Below, piece by piece: positions 43,739-53,760 of a stretch of 64,000 nucleotides of DNA. Source of the DNA: Natranaeroarchaeum sulfidigenes. GTDB lineage: Archaea; Halobacteriota; Halobacteria; Halobacteriales; Natronoarchaeaceae. The stretch lies in contig NZ_CP064786.1 of NCBI RefSeq assembly GCF_017094485.1, forward strand, positions 372,001 to 436,000, given 5' to 3'. Under the pieces are notes generated by a model. The model was not told where the DNA came from. It did no database searches and saw only the letters and a program-made list of their open reading frames with translations. Position 1 is the first letter of the stretch; each line of letters begins with the position of its first letter. The position numbers and the translations under genes were made by a program.

Positions 43739-44383
43739 TCAGAACCCGTCGAGTCCGGTCTGTTCCGCTGCCGCCAGCACGTCCGTACACGTCCCCCAGC
43801 TTTCACGCGCACACTCCGGAAGCTCGCCGTGTTCGGCGACGTAGTCTTCGAGGAACTCGCGAGTCGCTGGATCGCTCGGGTAACCGCTCCCGACCGCGCC
43901 GTAGCGTTCCGCCAGGGCGTCGACATGGCGATCCCGTGTGACCTTGGCGACGATGCTCGCCGCTGCGACGATCCGATACTCGTCGTCCGCGCCGTGTTCG
44001 GCCGTGATCTCGATGGTGGCCGGGACGGCATCGGCGACCCGCCGGGCAAACCGTGACTCGGAGGTATCACAGGCGTCGACGACGCCCTCGTCGCCCGCCG
44101 ACACGACCTGCCCGATCGCCGCTGCCTGTGCTTCGACAGTCAGCGTGTTCATGTCAGTCTCCGGATCGTCGATCCGGCCAGTCGGGATTTCCGCGACCGC
44201 GGTTCGGATCCGGTCGTCCTCGCACAACTGTTCGTATAGCTCGGCCCGGCGCGCTCGGGTGAGTTGCTTCGAGTCGGCGACGCCATCGGGGAGGTCGTCC
44301 AGATCCGCGACCGCGACGGCACCGGCGAACATCGAACCCAGCGCCGGTCCCCGACCGGCCTCGTCTGCACCGAACGTCGTCAT
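43739..44383 (-). CDS. rnhB: Ribonuclease HII
   Basis: 214 residues. Removes RNA or single ribonucleotides from DNA-RNA hybrids. The catalytic acids begin with D7 and E8 in [13 protein letters not shown], with the later [25 protein letters not shown] and RD-RH blocks typical of the archaeal HII family. The conserved [12 protein letters not shown] motif is intact. It converges with nadE and is divergent from the atpD gene. Confidence 0.93.
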   Translation of the reverse strand: MTTFGADEAGRGPALGSMFAGAVAVADLDDLPDGVADSKQLTRARRAELYEQLCEDDRIRTAVAEIPTGRIDDPETDMNTLTVEAQAAAIGQVVSAGDEGVVDACDTSESRFARRVADAVPATIEITAEHGADDEYRIVAAASIVAKVTRDRHVDALAERYGAVGSGYPSDPATREFLEDYVAEHGELPECARESWGTCTDVLAAAEQTGLDGF

Positions 44384-44478
44384 CGCTTCGACGCTCTCGG
44401 CCGGTGGGCAAATCGGTTTCGTTCGGGGCCGACGGATCTGGTAACAGTTATCCGACTGGGTTCGTTAGGGGACAGCAA

Positions 44479-45168
44479 ATGGCCAAAGACGTCAAGCCCA
44501 CTCGGAAGAACCTGATGGCGATCGAGGATCGCATCGAGCTCTCCGAACGGGGCCACGACACGCTCGAAAAGAAGCGTGACGGCCTCATCATGGAGTTCAT
44601 GGACATCCTCGATCAGGCACAGGACGTCCGGGCGGATATGGAAGCGAACTACGACCATGCCCAGCGGACGATCAACATGGCCCGGGCGATGGAAGGCGAC
44701 GTGGCCGTCCGTGGCGCTGCCGCTGCGCTCCACGAACACCCCGAGATCACCACGGAGTCGAAAAACATCATGGGCGTCGTGGTTCCTCAGATCGAGTCCA
44801 CCCGGGTACGAAAGACGCTCGACCAGCGTGGCTACGGCGTGCTTGGCACCTCCTCACGCATCGACGAGGTCGCCGAGGCCTACGAGGAACTGCTGGAGTC
44901 GATCATCCTCGCGGCCGAGGTCGAGACCGCGATGAAGAAGATGCTAAACGAGATCGAGACGACGAAACGCCGCGTCAACGCCCTGGAGTTCAAACTGCTT
45001 CCGGACCTGTACGACAACCAGGAGTACATCGAGCAGAAACTCGAAGAGCAAGAGCGCGAGGAGATCTTCCGTATGAAGAAAATCAAGGAGAAAAAAGAAG
45101 AGGCCGAGAAAGAGGAGAAGGCCGAAGCCGAGGCCGCCGCGCTCGAAGAACCGCAAGCGAGCGATTAG
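44479..45168 (+). CDS. atpD: A/V-type ATP synthase subunit D
   Basis: 229 residues from the ATG at 44479. The central-stalk subunit that couples the A3B3 head to the rotor. It is nearly all helix with coiled-coil ends: the start [20 protein letters not shown] and the late [18 protein letters not shown] are the two conserved regions of the family. The last 40 residues are a highly charged (E/K) tail. The rest of the ATPase operon is not in this window. It is followed after two bases by a small zinc-ribbon gene, likely co-transcribed. Confidence 0.92.
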   Translation: MAKDVKPTRKNLMAIEDRIELSERGHDTLEKKRDGLIMEFMDILDQAQDVRADMEANYDHAQRTINMARAMEGDVAVRGAAAALHEHPEITTESKNIMGVVVPQIESTRVRKTLDQRGYGVLGTSSRIDEVAEAYEELLESIILAAEVETAMKKMLNEIETTKRRVNALEFKLLPDLYDNQEYIEQKLEEQEREEIFRMKKIKEKKEEAEKEEKAEAEAAALEEPQASD

Positions 45169-45170
45169 CG

Positions 45171-45566
45171 ATGCGCTGTCCGGACTGCGGCGGCGAGACG
45201 GTTGTCGCCACGGTACCGGAGCGACTGCGTGAGCACGTCCCCGAGACCGCCGATCGGGTCGCGATCTGTTCTACCTGTCTCTCGATTTCGCCCATCAACG
45301 AGTCTCCCTCCGACTCGATCGACGTGTCCGCTCTCAGTGATGCAATGCCTGCCAACAGCGAGGCTACGGTCGGCGTCGTCGTGCTCGTCCATCTGCTGGA
45401 GTCGCTGGCGCACAACCGCGCCGCGATCGAGGGCGTCGTTGGCTGGCTCGAACGCCGCGGAGTCGACGTGTTTCTCGTACTCGACCGTCTCGGGGCCGAT
45501 CCGGCTCTGGAGCCGGACGTCGACCTCGAACGGCGACTCCCGCAGGTCGAGCAGTTCGTCGGCTAG
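45171..45566 (+). CDS. Small zinc-ribbon protein, DUF6276-like
   Basis: 131 residues. The N-terminus has CPDC and, 28 residues later, CSTC, a Cys4 zinc ribbon (MRCPDCGGETVVATV). The remaining 90 residues form an alpha-helical domain with VVVLVHLLESLAHNRAAIEG. Haloarchaea have such proteins immediately downstream of atpD, and I recall the DUF6276 name for them with moderate certainty. Function is unknown. The stop overlaps the convergent E1-alpha gene by four bases. Confidence 0.72.
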   Translation: MRCPDCGGETVVATVPERLREHVPETADRVAICSTCLSISPINESPSDSIDVSALSDAMPANSEATVGVVVLVHLLESLAHNRAAIEGVVGWLERRGVDVFLVLDRLGADPALEPDVDLERRLPQVEQFVG

Positions 45567-46588
45567 TTCTGTTCCCCGGCAGAGTCCACCGTCGAGCGCT
45601 GGCGTCGTAGCTCCGCAGGGAGTCGGTCGTACACGTGATCGAATACCTCACTGGAATCCGGGTCGGCCATCGCGTCGACGTGCTCGACGGCGGCGGCGAT
45701 CCCAGCGTCGGCGTCCTCACGGATTTCCGCGATAGTCTCGTCGTCAAGTAGCCCCTGCTCCCGGAGGTATGTCTCGTAGCGCTCGATGGGGTCGGCGGTG
45801 CGCCACTCCGGGAGGTCCAGATCGTCCTCGCGGTATCGTGAGGGATCGTCGCTGGTCGTGTGCGCGCCGAGCCGGTAGGTTAGACTCTCGATCAGCACGG
45901 GGCCGGACTCGCGGGCGGTCGCCAGCGCGTCCGCGACGCATTCGGCGACCGCAATAGGGTCCATTCCGTCGACCCGTTTCCCCTCGAAGCCGTAGGCGCT
46001 TGCCTTCCCTGCGATCGTCTCACTGGCCGTCTGGCGCTCGCGCGGAAGGGAGATGGCCCAGCCGTTGTTCTCACAGCAGAAGACGACAGGACCGTCGAAC
46101 ACCCCGGCGAAGTTCATCGCCTCGTGGAAATCGCCCTCGCTGGTCGCGCCGTCGCCAAATAGTGTGAGTATCGCCGTCTCGTCGCCACGATGTCGTGCTG
46201 CCATCCCGAGCCCCGCAGCGTGGGGGAGCTGGGTAGCGATCGGGACGGCCTGCGGGAAGACCGGAAGATCGTGGCCCGACTGGAACTCGGCATAGCCCTT
46301 CCGGAAGGCAAAGAGATCGCTCATCGGGACGCCACGGGCGATCTGGGCGGCGTTCGAGCGGTAGGTCGGGACCAGCCAGTCGGTCGCCGCCATTGCGTGT
46401 GCGACGCCGACCTGCGTCGCTTCCTGTCCGCGGAAGGGTGGGTAGCCGCTCATCCAGCCACGCCGCTGAAGGGCGAGTGCCCGGTCGTCGAACGTCCGGG
46501 CGCGCACCATCTCGCGGTAGAGATCGATGGCTCCGGCCTCGGTCACCGCCGTCTCCGCGACATCACGCTCGGCGATCGCCCGGTGCAT
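45563..46588 (-). CDS. Thiamine-diphosphate 2-oxoacid dehydrogenase E1 subunit alpha
   Basis: 341 residues. Binds thiamine diphosphate as the alpha half of an E1 that decarboxylates pyruvate or branched-chain 2-oxoacids. The ThDP motif is GDGATSEGDFHEAMNFAGVF, ending CCENNGWAIS, and the phosphorylation-loop-like YRLGAHTTSDDPSRYR is present. Start at 46588 (MHRAIAERDV). No E1-beta, E2 or E3 gene is adjacent, which is unusual, so the partner is coded elsewhere or this is a spare copy. Substrate is not readable from the sequence. Confidence 0.87.
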   Translation of the reverse strand: MHRAIAERDVAETAVTEAGAIDLYREMVRARTFDDRALALQRRGWMSGYPPFRGQEATQVGVAHAMAATDWLVPTYRSNAAQIARGVPMSDLFAFRKGYAEFQSGHDLPVFPQAVPIATQLPHAAGLGMAARHRGDETAILTLFGDGATSEGDFHEAMNFAGVFDGPVVFCCENNGWAISLPRERQTASETIAGKASAYGFEGKRVDGMDPIAVAECVADALATARESGPVLIESLTYRLGAHTTSDDPSRYREDDLDLPEWRTADPIERYETYLREQGLLDDETIAEIREDADAGIAAAVEHVDAMADPDSSEVFDHVYDRLPAELRRQRSTVDSAGEQN

Positions 46589-46684
46589 ACTCCACACTCA
46601 CGCGCTCGTGGCAAAACGGTTGTCCTGCCGCTGTCGCTCGTCGCTTTCCGACAGGACAAAGGCCGAGCGGCGACTAGCTACAGT

Positions 46685-47005
46685 ATGGTTGCAGTGAGCA
46701 CGGTGATCGGATACGGCATCCTGTTTGTCGTCCACACGGCGATGGCGGCGATCGTCACGCGCTTTTTCCGGATTCGGTTGACGACCAACTGGGGTGCAGC
46801 GCTATATGCGGCGATCCTGATCCCGATGTTGCTGGTCGCCTCGACGATGCTGCTCAGTGGTCCGTTCGGCATCGGGACCGCCGCAGCCGATCGGACGACG
46901 GCGCTGATCGTCGTGATCGGGATTCCGCTCACGCTCGGTATCACGATCGATTTACTCTGGATGCCCCATCCCGACGAGGTCGAGTTGCCGGATACGACGG
47001 GATGA
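46685..47005 (+). CDS. Small membrane protein, three helices
   Basis: 106 residues. Three hydrophobic segments (about 5-25, 36-58, 70-92) and a short C-terminal tail rich in acidic residues. It resembles other haloarchaeal integral membrane proteins with an N-terminal GYGILFVVHTAMAA. Function unknown. It is divergent from the E1-alpha gene and followed by thrS after 166 bases. Confidence 0.65.
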   Translation: MVAVSTVIGYGILFVVHTAMAAIVTRFFRIRLTTNWGAALYAAILIPMLLVASTMLLSGPFGIGTAAADRTTALIVVIGIPLTLGITIDLLWMPHPDEVELPDTTG

Positions 47006-47171
47006 ACATCGCTGGAACTGCCTATCACAACGCTTTTACTCGATCCCACGGTATCTGTGGATACAAATGGCAGGTGGCTGCTTTACAGGCCGGGCGCTCG
47101 CCCGTACCTAACTACAACTCTCGCCTGCCGATTCTCTCGCTGGTCACCCCCGACCAGCCGGAGGTGTACCA

Positions 47172-49121
47172 ATGTCTCAGGATGTAGATTCAGCGGACGA
47201 CATATCGGTAGTACTGCCCGACGGCTCCGAGCTCAGCGTCGAGCGCGGCGCGACCGTCGAGGACGTCGCCTACGAGATCGGCCCCGGCCTCGGTCGCGAC
47301 ACGGTCGCCGGTCGCATCGACGGCGAACTCGTCTCGAAGGACGAGCCGATCACGGAAAGCGGCGCGAACATCGAGATCGTCACCGAGGACTCCGACGAGG
47401 CGATCCGCGTGATGCGCCATTCGGCCTCGCACTGTCTCGCACAGGCCGTCGAGCGGCTGTACGACGACGTCCAGCTAGCCATCGGGCCGCCGACCGACGA
47501 GGGGTTCTATTATGACTTCGACGATATCGACCTCGACGAGGAGGATCTCGCGGAGATCAACGCCGAAATAGAAGACATCATCGAGGCCGACTACGAGATC
47601 GAGCGCGAGGAAGTGTCGATCGAGGAGGCCCGCGAACGGCTGGCCGATCAGCGCTACAAACTCGAACTGCTGGAGGAGTTCGCCGAGGATGGCGAGACGG
47701 TCACCTTCTACAAACAGGGCGAGTGGGAGGATCTCTGTGCTGGCCCACACGTCGAATCGACGGGCGAGATCGGTGCGGTCGATCTGCTGGAGATCGCCGC
47801 AGCCTACTGGCGTGGCGACGAGGACAACCCGATGCAGACCCGCGTCTACGGGACGGCCTTCGAGAGCGAGTCGGATCTGGAAGCGTTCCACGAGCGCCGG
47901 CGTGAAGCCGAGCGCCGCGACCATCGCAAGATCGGCGCGGAGATGGACCTGTTCTCGATTCAGGACGTCACCGGCCCCGGGCTGCCGCTCTATCACCCAC
48001 CGGGCAAGACGATCCTGCGGGAGCTCGAATCGTACGTCGCCGATCTGAACCTCGATGCAGGCTACGAGTACGTCGAGACGCCCCACCTGTTCAAAACCGA
48101 CCTCTGGGAGAAAAGCGGCCACTACGAGAACTATCAGGACGATATGTTCGTCTTCGATGTCGGCGAGGACGAGTACGGTCTCAAGCCGATGAACTGTCCG
48201 GGCCACGCCACGATCTTCGACGATAGCTCGTGGTCCTACAGGGACATGCCGATCAAGTACGCCGAGAACGGCAAGGTCTATCGCAAGGAACAGAGCGGCG
48301 AACTCTCGGGACTCTCGCGGGTCTGGGCGTTTACCATCGACGACGGCCACCTGTTCGTCCGCCCCGAGGACATCCGCCAGGAGGTCGAGCAGATCATGGA
48401 CCTGATCGACGACGTGCTCACGACCTTCGATCTGGAGTACGAGGTCGCGCTCGCGACCCGTCCCGAGAAGAGCGTCGGGAGCGACGAGATCTGGGAGCGC
48501 GCCGAGTCACAGCTCGAAAGCGTCCTCGAAAGCCGGTCGATGGAGTACGAGGTCGAGGAGGGCGACGGGGCGTTCTACGGCCCGAAGATCGACTTCGCGT
48601 TCGAGGACGCCATCGGCCGCCGCTGGGACGGCCCGACGGTCCAGCTCGATTTCAACATGCCCGAGCGCTTCGACCTGTCCTACGTCGGCGAGGACAACGA
48701 GGACCACAAGCCGGTGATGATCCACCGCGCGCTGTACGGTAGCTACGAGCGCTTCTTCATGGTCCTCATCGAGCACTTCGCGGGCAACTTCCCGCTCTGG
48801 CTCGCCCCCGAGCAGGTCCGCGTCCTGCCGATCAGCGACGCGAACCTCGGCTACGCCCACCGCGTCAAAAACGAGTTCGACGAGTTCCGCGTCGAGGTCG
48901 ACGATCGCGACTCGACCATCGAGCGCAAGATCCGCGCGGCCCACGACGACCGCGTTCCCTACATGATCATCGTCGGCGACAACGAGCAGGAGGACGGCAA
49001 CATCTCCGTTCGGGACCGCTTCGAAGAGCAGGAGTACGACGTCGAAATCGACACGTTCCGCGATCACCTGCGGAGCGAGCGCGACGAGAAGCGGACCGAG
49101 CCGGACTTCCTCGCCGATTAG
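47172..49121 (+). CDS. thrS: Threonyl-tRNA synthetase, bacterial-type domain order
   Basis: 649 residues. Charges tRNA-Thr. The layout is TGS domain (about 10-75), an N2 editing domain with HSASH (HxxxH) and CAGPH (C-x3-H), catalytic core with the zinc ligand MNCPGH and class II motifs ([17 protein letters not shown] and the later [11 protein letters not shown]), then an anticodon-binding domain from about 540. Most archaea use a different, D-aminoacyl-deacylase-like editing domain; this one has the bacterial kind. Start ATG at 47172 gives [20 protein letters not shown]. Confidence 0.94.
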   Translation: MSQDVDSADDISVVLPDGSELSVERGATVEDVAYEIGPGLGRDTVAGRIDGELVSKDEPITESGANIEIVTEDSDEAIRVMRHSASHCLAQAVERLYDDVQLAIGPPTDEGFYYDFDDIDLDEEDLAEINAEIEDIIEADYEIEREEVSIEEARERLADQRYKLELLEEFAEDGETVTFYKQGEWEDLCAGPHVESTGEIGAVDLLEIAAAYWRGDEDNPMQTRVYGTAFESESDLEAFHERRREAERRDHRKIGAEMDLFSIQDVTGPGLPLYHPPGKTILRELESYVADLNLDAGYEYVETPHLFKTDLWEKSGHYENYQDDMFVFDVGEDEYGLKPMNCPGHATIFDDSSWSYRDMPIKYAENGKVYRKEQSGELSGLSRVWAFTIDDGHLFVRPEDIRQEVEQIMDLIDDVLTTFDLEYEVALATRPEKSVGSDEIWERAESQLESVLESRSMEYEVEEGDGAFYGPKIDFAFEDAIGRRWDGPTVQLDFNMPERFDLSYVGEDNEDHKPVMIHRALYGSYERFFMVLIEHFAGNFPLWLAPEQVRVLPISDANLGYAHRVKNEFDEFRVEVDDRDSTIERKIRAAHDDRVPYMIIVGDNEQEDGNISVRDRFEEQEYDVEIDTFRDHLRSERDEKRTEPDFLAD

Positions 49122-49218
49122 GCCGAATATCCGGCCCGGATCGAGTCGTCTCCGGTCCCAGTGCGTGGCCGATACCGAGGCGAGGCTGGAAGGACTGGTA
49201 CAGCCAACGGAAAACTAC

Positions 49219-49223
49219 TATAC
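49219..49223 (+). promoter_or_regulatory. TATA-like element upstream of the CadD-like gene
   Basis: TATAC within CTACTATAC, about 30 bases before the GTG at 49251. It supports the GTG start and a leaderless transcript. Confidence 0.4.
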
Positions 49224-49250
49224 ATTCGTAGTGAGAGAACTGCAGTATCC

Positions 49251-49829
49251 GTGGACACAGTCCTGTTTCTTGGCGCGTGGCTGTTCGCCGCGACACAACT
49301 GGACACCCTCGTCGTCATCAGTGCGTTCTGTGCGGACAACGATTATCGGATTCGTGAGGTCTTCCTCGGGCATTACGTGGGCTTTTCTATCGGTCTCACT
49401 GGTGCTGTTCTCGGGGCACTCATCGCTGGTGAGATCCTGTCCAACTGGACGTTTCTCCTCGGCGTCGTTCCGCTCAGTATCGGACTCTGGGGACTTATCA
49501 GCCGCCCGCCAGAAACGGTCGTCGAAGAATCGGCGGTCGTTCCGAACACGACGGGACGTATCGGTGTGGTCGCCATGACGGGAATCGGCATGAGCGGCGA
49601 TAATATGGCCGTATTCGTTCCGTTCTTTGCGGATCTCTCACCGGAGGCATTGGTTCTCATCATCGGGGCGTATCTGATCGGCGCTGGAATCGTGTTTCTC
49701 GTTGCACTGCTCGTTGTCTATCACGTCGCGATTGACGGGATCTCCGACCGGCTTGACCGCTGGCTGGTTCCCGCCGTTCTGGTCGCTGTGGGTTGCTACG
49801 TCATCTTGGCCGGTCTGATCGCCGCTTGA
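49251..49829 (+). CDS. CadD-family cadmium resistance transporter-like protein
   Basis: 192 residues from the GTG at 49251, chosen because it follows a TATA-like element by about 30 bases and begins directly with the first membrane helix (MDTVLFLGAWLFAATQLDTL). About five to six helices follow. The block GMSGDNMAVFVPFF corresponds to the conserved GxDN-x3-Y/F-x-P motif of CadD-type efflux proteins. The ion exported cannot be assigned; cadmium or zinc is possible. Upstream is thrS with no relation. Confidence 0.75.
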   Translation: MDTVLFLGAWLFAATQLDTLVVISAFCADNDYRIREVFLGHYVGFSIGLTGAVLGALIAGEILSNWTFLLGVVPLSIGLWGLISRPPETVVEESAVVPNTTGRIGVVAMTGIGMSGDNMAVFVPFFADLSPEALVLIIGAYLIGAGIVFLVALLVVYHVAIDGISDRLDRWLVPAVLVAVGCYVILAGLIAA

Positions 49830-49918
49830 CGGCGGCACGCCAATAGACCACGTTCGTGGGGTAGATGCCACCGTTAGGGATCGTAACCACCATACTTGTG
49901 GAACCGTGCATATGTTGT

Positions 49919-50629
49919 ATGAATAGAGCAGAGAAGGCGGCCCTCCAGTTGCGAGCTGTCTCCGTTCTCCGGATGCTCAAGGAGACGCGCACGTACGACG
50001 AGCTAGCCGAGCTTACCGGGCTGCCTGCGGGCGATCTCAATCGCTACGTTAACGGACACGTTTTGCCGAGTGACGATCGCGCCCGCGACGTTGTTACCGG
50101 AATCGGCCGCGACGCGCTCGCAGAGGAACTCACAGCCCGCGTACAGACCGACGACGAGGGATACGTCGACAACTCCACGATCGTCTTCGACCAGTCGTTT
50201 CTGGATCTCGTGGCACCTGTCGCCGCCGAGGCCTTCGAGTTCGACCGCCCCGATGTCGTCCTCACTGCTGCGACCGACGGCATCACCCTCGCCGCCGCCA
50301 TCGCCAGCTACTACGACGGACGGGCAGCCTATGCGAAAAAGTCCAAAGAGACCGCAGTCGAGGAGTTCATCGAGTCCCGCCAGCGCCTCCAGTCGGGGAT
50401 CGAACTGACCTACTACCTCCCAGCCGCAGCCATCAATGATGGCGATACCGTGCTTGTCGTCGATGATCTGATCCGGTCGGGCGAGACCCAAGAACTACTG
50501 CTCGATATCGCCCAGCGCGCTGGCGCGGAGATCGGCGGCGTCTTCACCCTGATCGCGGTCGGCGACGACGGCATCGAGCGCGCCCGCGAGCGGACGGACG
50601 CGCCGGTGAGCGCGCTTATCGAGTTCTGA
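49919..50629 (+). CDS. HTH-phosphoribosyltransferase fusion, putative nucleobase-linked regulator
   Basis: 236 residues. An N-terminal helix-turn-helix (TYDELAELTGLPAGDLNRYV, about 20-50) is joined to a type I PRTase domain with the PRPP-binding motif VLVVDDLIRSGETQ near residue 180. Such fusions regulate purine or pyrimidine or sugar genes in archaea; GfcR of Haloferax is a related design. Here the PRTase portion lacks an obvious basic active-site loop, so a sensor role is likelier than catalysis, but this is inference. Start at 49919 gives MNRAEKAALQLRAV. Confidence 0.83.
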   Translation: MNRAEKAALQLRAVSVLRMLKETRTYDELAELTGLPAGDLNRYVNGHVLPSDDRARDVVTGIGRDALAEELTARVQTDDEGYVDNSTIVFDQSFLDLVAPVAAEAFEFDRPDVVLTAATDGITLAAAIASYYDGRAAYAKKSKETAVEEFIESRQRLQSGIELTYYLPAAAINDGDTVLVVDDLIRSGETQELLLDIAQRAGAEIGGVFTLIAVGDDGIERARERTDAPVSALIEF

Positions 50630-50638
50630 GCGCGCGGT

Positions 50639-52441
50639 TCACTCCACGGTTACGCTTTTCGCGAGATTTCGGGGTTTGTCGATCGGTCGCCCCATATCCC
50701 GCGCGATCCAGTACGCGAGCAACTGGAGCTGAACGTTCGCAAGCAGGGCAGCGATCTCGGGGGTCGTTTCGGGGACTGTGAGGACGTGCTGGGCGTACTG
50801 CTCGACATCCGCTTTCCCGTCCGTGACGGCAACGACCGGCGCGCCACGGGCCTGGACCTCTTTGACGTTCCCGACCGTTTTCCTGGCTCGCTCGTCGTAT
50901 CCGGTGACCATCGCAATGATGGGCGTCTCGGGGGTAACGAGCGCGAGCGGGCCGTGTTTGAGTTCGCCAGCGGCAAAGCCCTCGGCGTGTTCGTAGGAGA
51001 TCTCCTTGAGCTTGAGTGCGCCTTCGAGCGCGACCGGATGCTGTGGACCGCGGCCGATGAAAAAGTACGCCGCGGAGTCGGCCAGTTCGGCGGCAACCTC
51101 GCGGGCGCTATCGTCGTCGAGAATCGACTGGACCTGCTCCGGTATCGCACGAAGAGCAGCAATGTGACCGGGGTCGACGTCACCTCCCCCGAGCCACAGC
51201 GCGAGCAGGTGGAGTGCGGTCTGCTGGCTTGCGAACGTTTTGGTCGCGGCAACACCGATCTCTGGGCCAGCTCTAACGAACAGGGCGTGATCACACTCAC
51301 GGGCTGCGGAGCTACCGATCGTGTTCGTCACGGCGAGCGTCTCCGCACCCGCTGCCTGGGCAGTTCGGAGCGCTCCCAACGTATCAGCAGTTTCGCCGCT
51401 CTGGGTGACGCCGACGACGAGGGGTCTCTCGCCCGCGAGACAGGTTTCGTCGTACTCGTTCGCGAGGAACGTCTGAGCAGGGATTCCCTGGGCACGAAGC
51501 AGCTGCGCACCGTACAGGGCTGCATGATAGCTTGTGCCGCAGGCGACGAGATGGGTACTATCGACTCCTGACCGGTCCAGATCGAGATCCAGCGAGACTC
51601 GCCCCTCGATCTCGTCAACACGGCCGCGCAGGCATTTTCTGAGCGCTCGTGGCTGTTCTTGAATCTCCTTGAGCATGTAATGCTCATACCCGCTTTTACC
51701 GGCGTCTTCGGGGTCCCAGTCGATCGTCGAGATGGATTTCTCTATCTCGGTCCCTTCGATGTCGGTGACGCTCACTCCTGTCGGTGTGACGCGGACGAAC
51801 TCGCCGTCTTCGAGGTAGGTGACGCGGTCGGTGTACTCGATAAACGCTGGCACGTCGCTGGCGAGGTAGTAGCCGTCGTTACCCAGCCCCACAACCAGCG
51901 GCGAGTCCTGCCGGGTCGCGAGGAGTTCATTCTCGTCGGCGAAGGTTGCGACGACTGCGTAACTCCCTTCGAGTCGATCGATCGCACCCCTGAATGCGGT
52001 TTCACGATCACAGCCACGATCGAGCCCGTCCTCGATAAGATGGGGGATTACTTCGGTATCCGTCTCGCTCTCGAAGACGTGCCCGCGTTCCTGGAGTTCG
52101 GCCTTGAGCGTATCGTAGTTCTCGATGATACCGTTGTGGACGACAGCAATGTTGCCAGTGCAGTCCGTGTGCGGATGTGCGTTCGTGTCCGACGGCGGCC
52201 CGTGCGTGCTCCAGCGTGTGTGTCCGATGCCAACAGCCACGTCGTCCGGTGCCTCGGTGGCGAGCGCGGCAGTTAGCGCTTCGACCTTCCCTTCACGCTT
52301 GACGACAGTGAGATCGTCGTCTGCGAGCGCCACGCCCGCCGAATCGTAGCCACGGTATTCGAGACTCGAAAGGCCGGTATCGAGGACATCCAGTGCGGCA
52401 GGGTTGCCCGAACGGTCGACGTAGCCGACGATCCCACACAT
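50639..52441 (-). CDS. glmS: Glutamine-fructose-6-phosphate aminotransferase (isomerising)
   Basis: 600 residues. Makes glucosamine-6-phosphate, first step of the UDP-GlcNAc pathway. Cys2 (MCGIVGYVD) is the N-terminal glutaminase nucleophile; the glutaminase domain runs to about 220, then two SIS sugar-isomerase domains (first around CGTSYHAALY and GVTQSGETADT) and the conserved C-terminal NLAKSVTVE. Length matches the family. It overlaps the GlmU-like gene by one base, which forms an operon in pathway order apart from GlmM. Confidence 0.95.
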   Translation of the reverse strand: MCGIVGYVDRSGNPAALDVLDTGLSSLEYRGYDSAGVALADDDLTVVKREGKVEALTAALATEAPDDVAVGIGHTRWSTHGPPSDTNAHPHTDCTGNIAVVHNGIIENYDTLKAELQERGHVFESETDTEVIPHLIEDGLDRGCDRETAFRGAIDRLEGSYAVVATFADENELLATRQDSPLVVGLGNDGYYLASDVPAFIEYTDRVTYLEDGEFVRVTPTGVSVTDIEGTEIEKSISTIDWDPEDAGKSGYEHYMLKEIQEQPRALRKCLRGRVDEIEGRVSLDLDLDRSGVDSTHLVACGTSYHAALYGAQLLRAQGIPAQTFLANEYDETCLAGERPLVVGVTQSGETADTLGALRTAQAAGAETLAVTNTIGSSAARECDHALFVRAGPEIGVAATKTFASQQTALHLLALWLGGGDVDPGHIAALRAIPEQVQSILDDDSAREVAAELADSAAYFFIGRGPQHPVALEGALKLKEISYEHAEGFAAGELKHGPLALVTPETPIIAMVTGYDERARKTVGNVKEVQARGAPVVAVTDGKADVEQYAQHVLTVPETTPEIAALLANVQLQLLAYWIARDMGRPIDKPRNLAKSVTVE

Positions 52442-53625
52442 TATCTGACCACCTCCTGTCCGGGATCGATGGTCCCCTTCAGACTCACGCCTGTCTCTGT
52501 GAACACGTCTGGTCCAACGAGCGTCCCGGGGGCAACGCTACCGCCACCGCTCAGTCGAGCACGATCGGCGATCACTGCGCCGAGTGGCTCATCCTCAAAG
52601 ACACGCGTGCCGACATGGACGTCACCGGGGCCGCCAGCAATCGTCGTTCCGGCACCGATCTGTGCTCCCTGTCCGACCACCGAGTCGAGCAGTGTCACGT
52701 TTGGGCCAACCCGTGCATCGGCATCGATTATACTGTTGTCGACGACTGCGTTGGCCTCAACCGTCGCATTCTCGCCGAGACACACGTTCGGACCGAGCAC
52801 TGCACCGGGTCCAACGACGGCGTCTTCGTCTATTGCGACGGGGGATCGAATCGTCGCACTCTCGTGAACAGTGGCGCTCTCGGGGATCTCCTTGTCAGTT
52901 TCCGTAAGCACGCCGTGGTCGAACAGCTCGCTGGCGACCGTAAGGAGGTCCCAGGGATAGTTCGCATCGACCCAGAGGCCGTCAGTCTCGACGGCTCGGA
53001 GCTTCTGGTTGCGCTCCAGCATGGTCCGTATCGCACCGGGAATTGTCACAGTCCCGTCGTCGCTGGATGCTGGCGCAAGCGCTTCGAACACATCAGGTTC
53101 GAAGGCGTACACTCCGGCGTTCAGCCCGTACCCGGGTGGGACGTCAGGCCCGATAGCGATATCGGTGACAACACCGTCGTCGATACCGACGCCGTCGTAC
53201 TCCTGTGCCCGGCTATCCTCGAGCACTGCGAGTGTCGCTGGCGAGTCCTCTGCAGTGTGTGTCTCGACAACAGCGCTGATGAGCGAGGACTCCACGATCT
53301 GGTCCCCGTACACGACCACAAACGAATCGTCGATAACATCTCTGGCTTGCAAAAGCGCATGGCCGCTGCCGAGCTGTGTGTCCTGCTGGACGTATTCGAT
53401 CGGCACGTCGCGGTACGTCGAGCCAACGTTGTCTTGCACCCGCGTGTTCTCGTACCCGACGACGAGATGTATCTCTTCGATCCCCGCGTCGACCAGCGTG
53501 TCGAGAACGTGGTTGATAATCGGGCGATTGCCGGCGGGCAACAGCGGTTTCGGTCGTCGATATGTCAGTGGGCGCAACCGCTCGCCTTCACCAGCAGCGA
53601 GAACGATGGCTGGCAGAGTAGTCAT
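52441..53625 (-). CDS. glmU: GlmU-like bifunctional sugar-1-phosphate nucleotidylyltransferase/acetyltransferase
   Basis: 394 residues. The N-terminal nucleotidyltransferase (about 1-225) has AIVLAAGEGERLRPLTYRR-type signature with PKPLLP and GDQ. The C-terminal half (about 245-394) is a left-handed beta-helix of hexapeptide repeats (VVGPGAVLGPNVCLGENATV and similar), as in archaeal enzymes that acetylate glucosamine-1-phosphate and make UDP-GlcNAc. In archaea this fusion replaces bacterial GlmU with the domain order shown. It is co-transcribed with glmS and divergent from uppS. Confidence 0.9.
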   Translation of the reverse strand: MTTLPAIVLAAGEGERLRPLTYRRPKPLLPAGNRPIINHVLDTLVDAGIEEIHLVVGYENTRVQDNVGSTYRDVPIEYVQQDTQLGSGHALLQARDVIDDSFVVVYGDQIVESSLISAVVETHTAEDSPATLAVLEDSRAQEYDGVGIDDGVVTDIAIGPDVPPGYGLNAGVYAFEPDVFEALAPASSDDGTVTIPGAIRTMLERNQKLRAVETDGLWVDANYPWDLLTVASELFDHGVLTETDKEIPESATVHESATIRSPVAIDEDAVVGPGAVLGPNVCLGENATVEANAVVDNSIIDADARVGPNVTLLDSVVGQGAQIGAGTTIAGGPGDVHVGTRVFEDEPLGAVIADRARLSGGGSVAPGTLVGPDVFTETGVSLKGTIDPGQEVVR

Positions 53626-53760
53626 GTTGTGTAGTCAATATTTTTTGGCTACTTAATTATGCTGGAATCCGCAGTTGCTACGATTTGGGGAGGTGTTCAG
53701 GATCTTGTTTTTGACCAGAAAGTACAAGCGGGCCGTCGCTCTATCTTTCAGCAAGTAAGC

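Noticed and set aside
49122-49250. Gap after thrS examined for a tRNA gene or leader RNA
   Set aside because: No cloverleaf with a TTC-type T-arm or CCA-proximal stem can be formed; only a TATA-like element is supported.
53659-53760. In-frame 34-codon extension of uppS from the upstream ATG
   Set aside because: The added residues do not resemble the family N-terminus; the ATG at 53761 gives the usual length and start.
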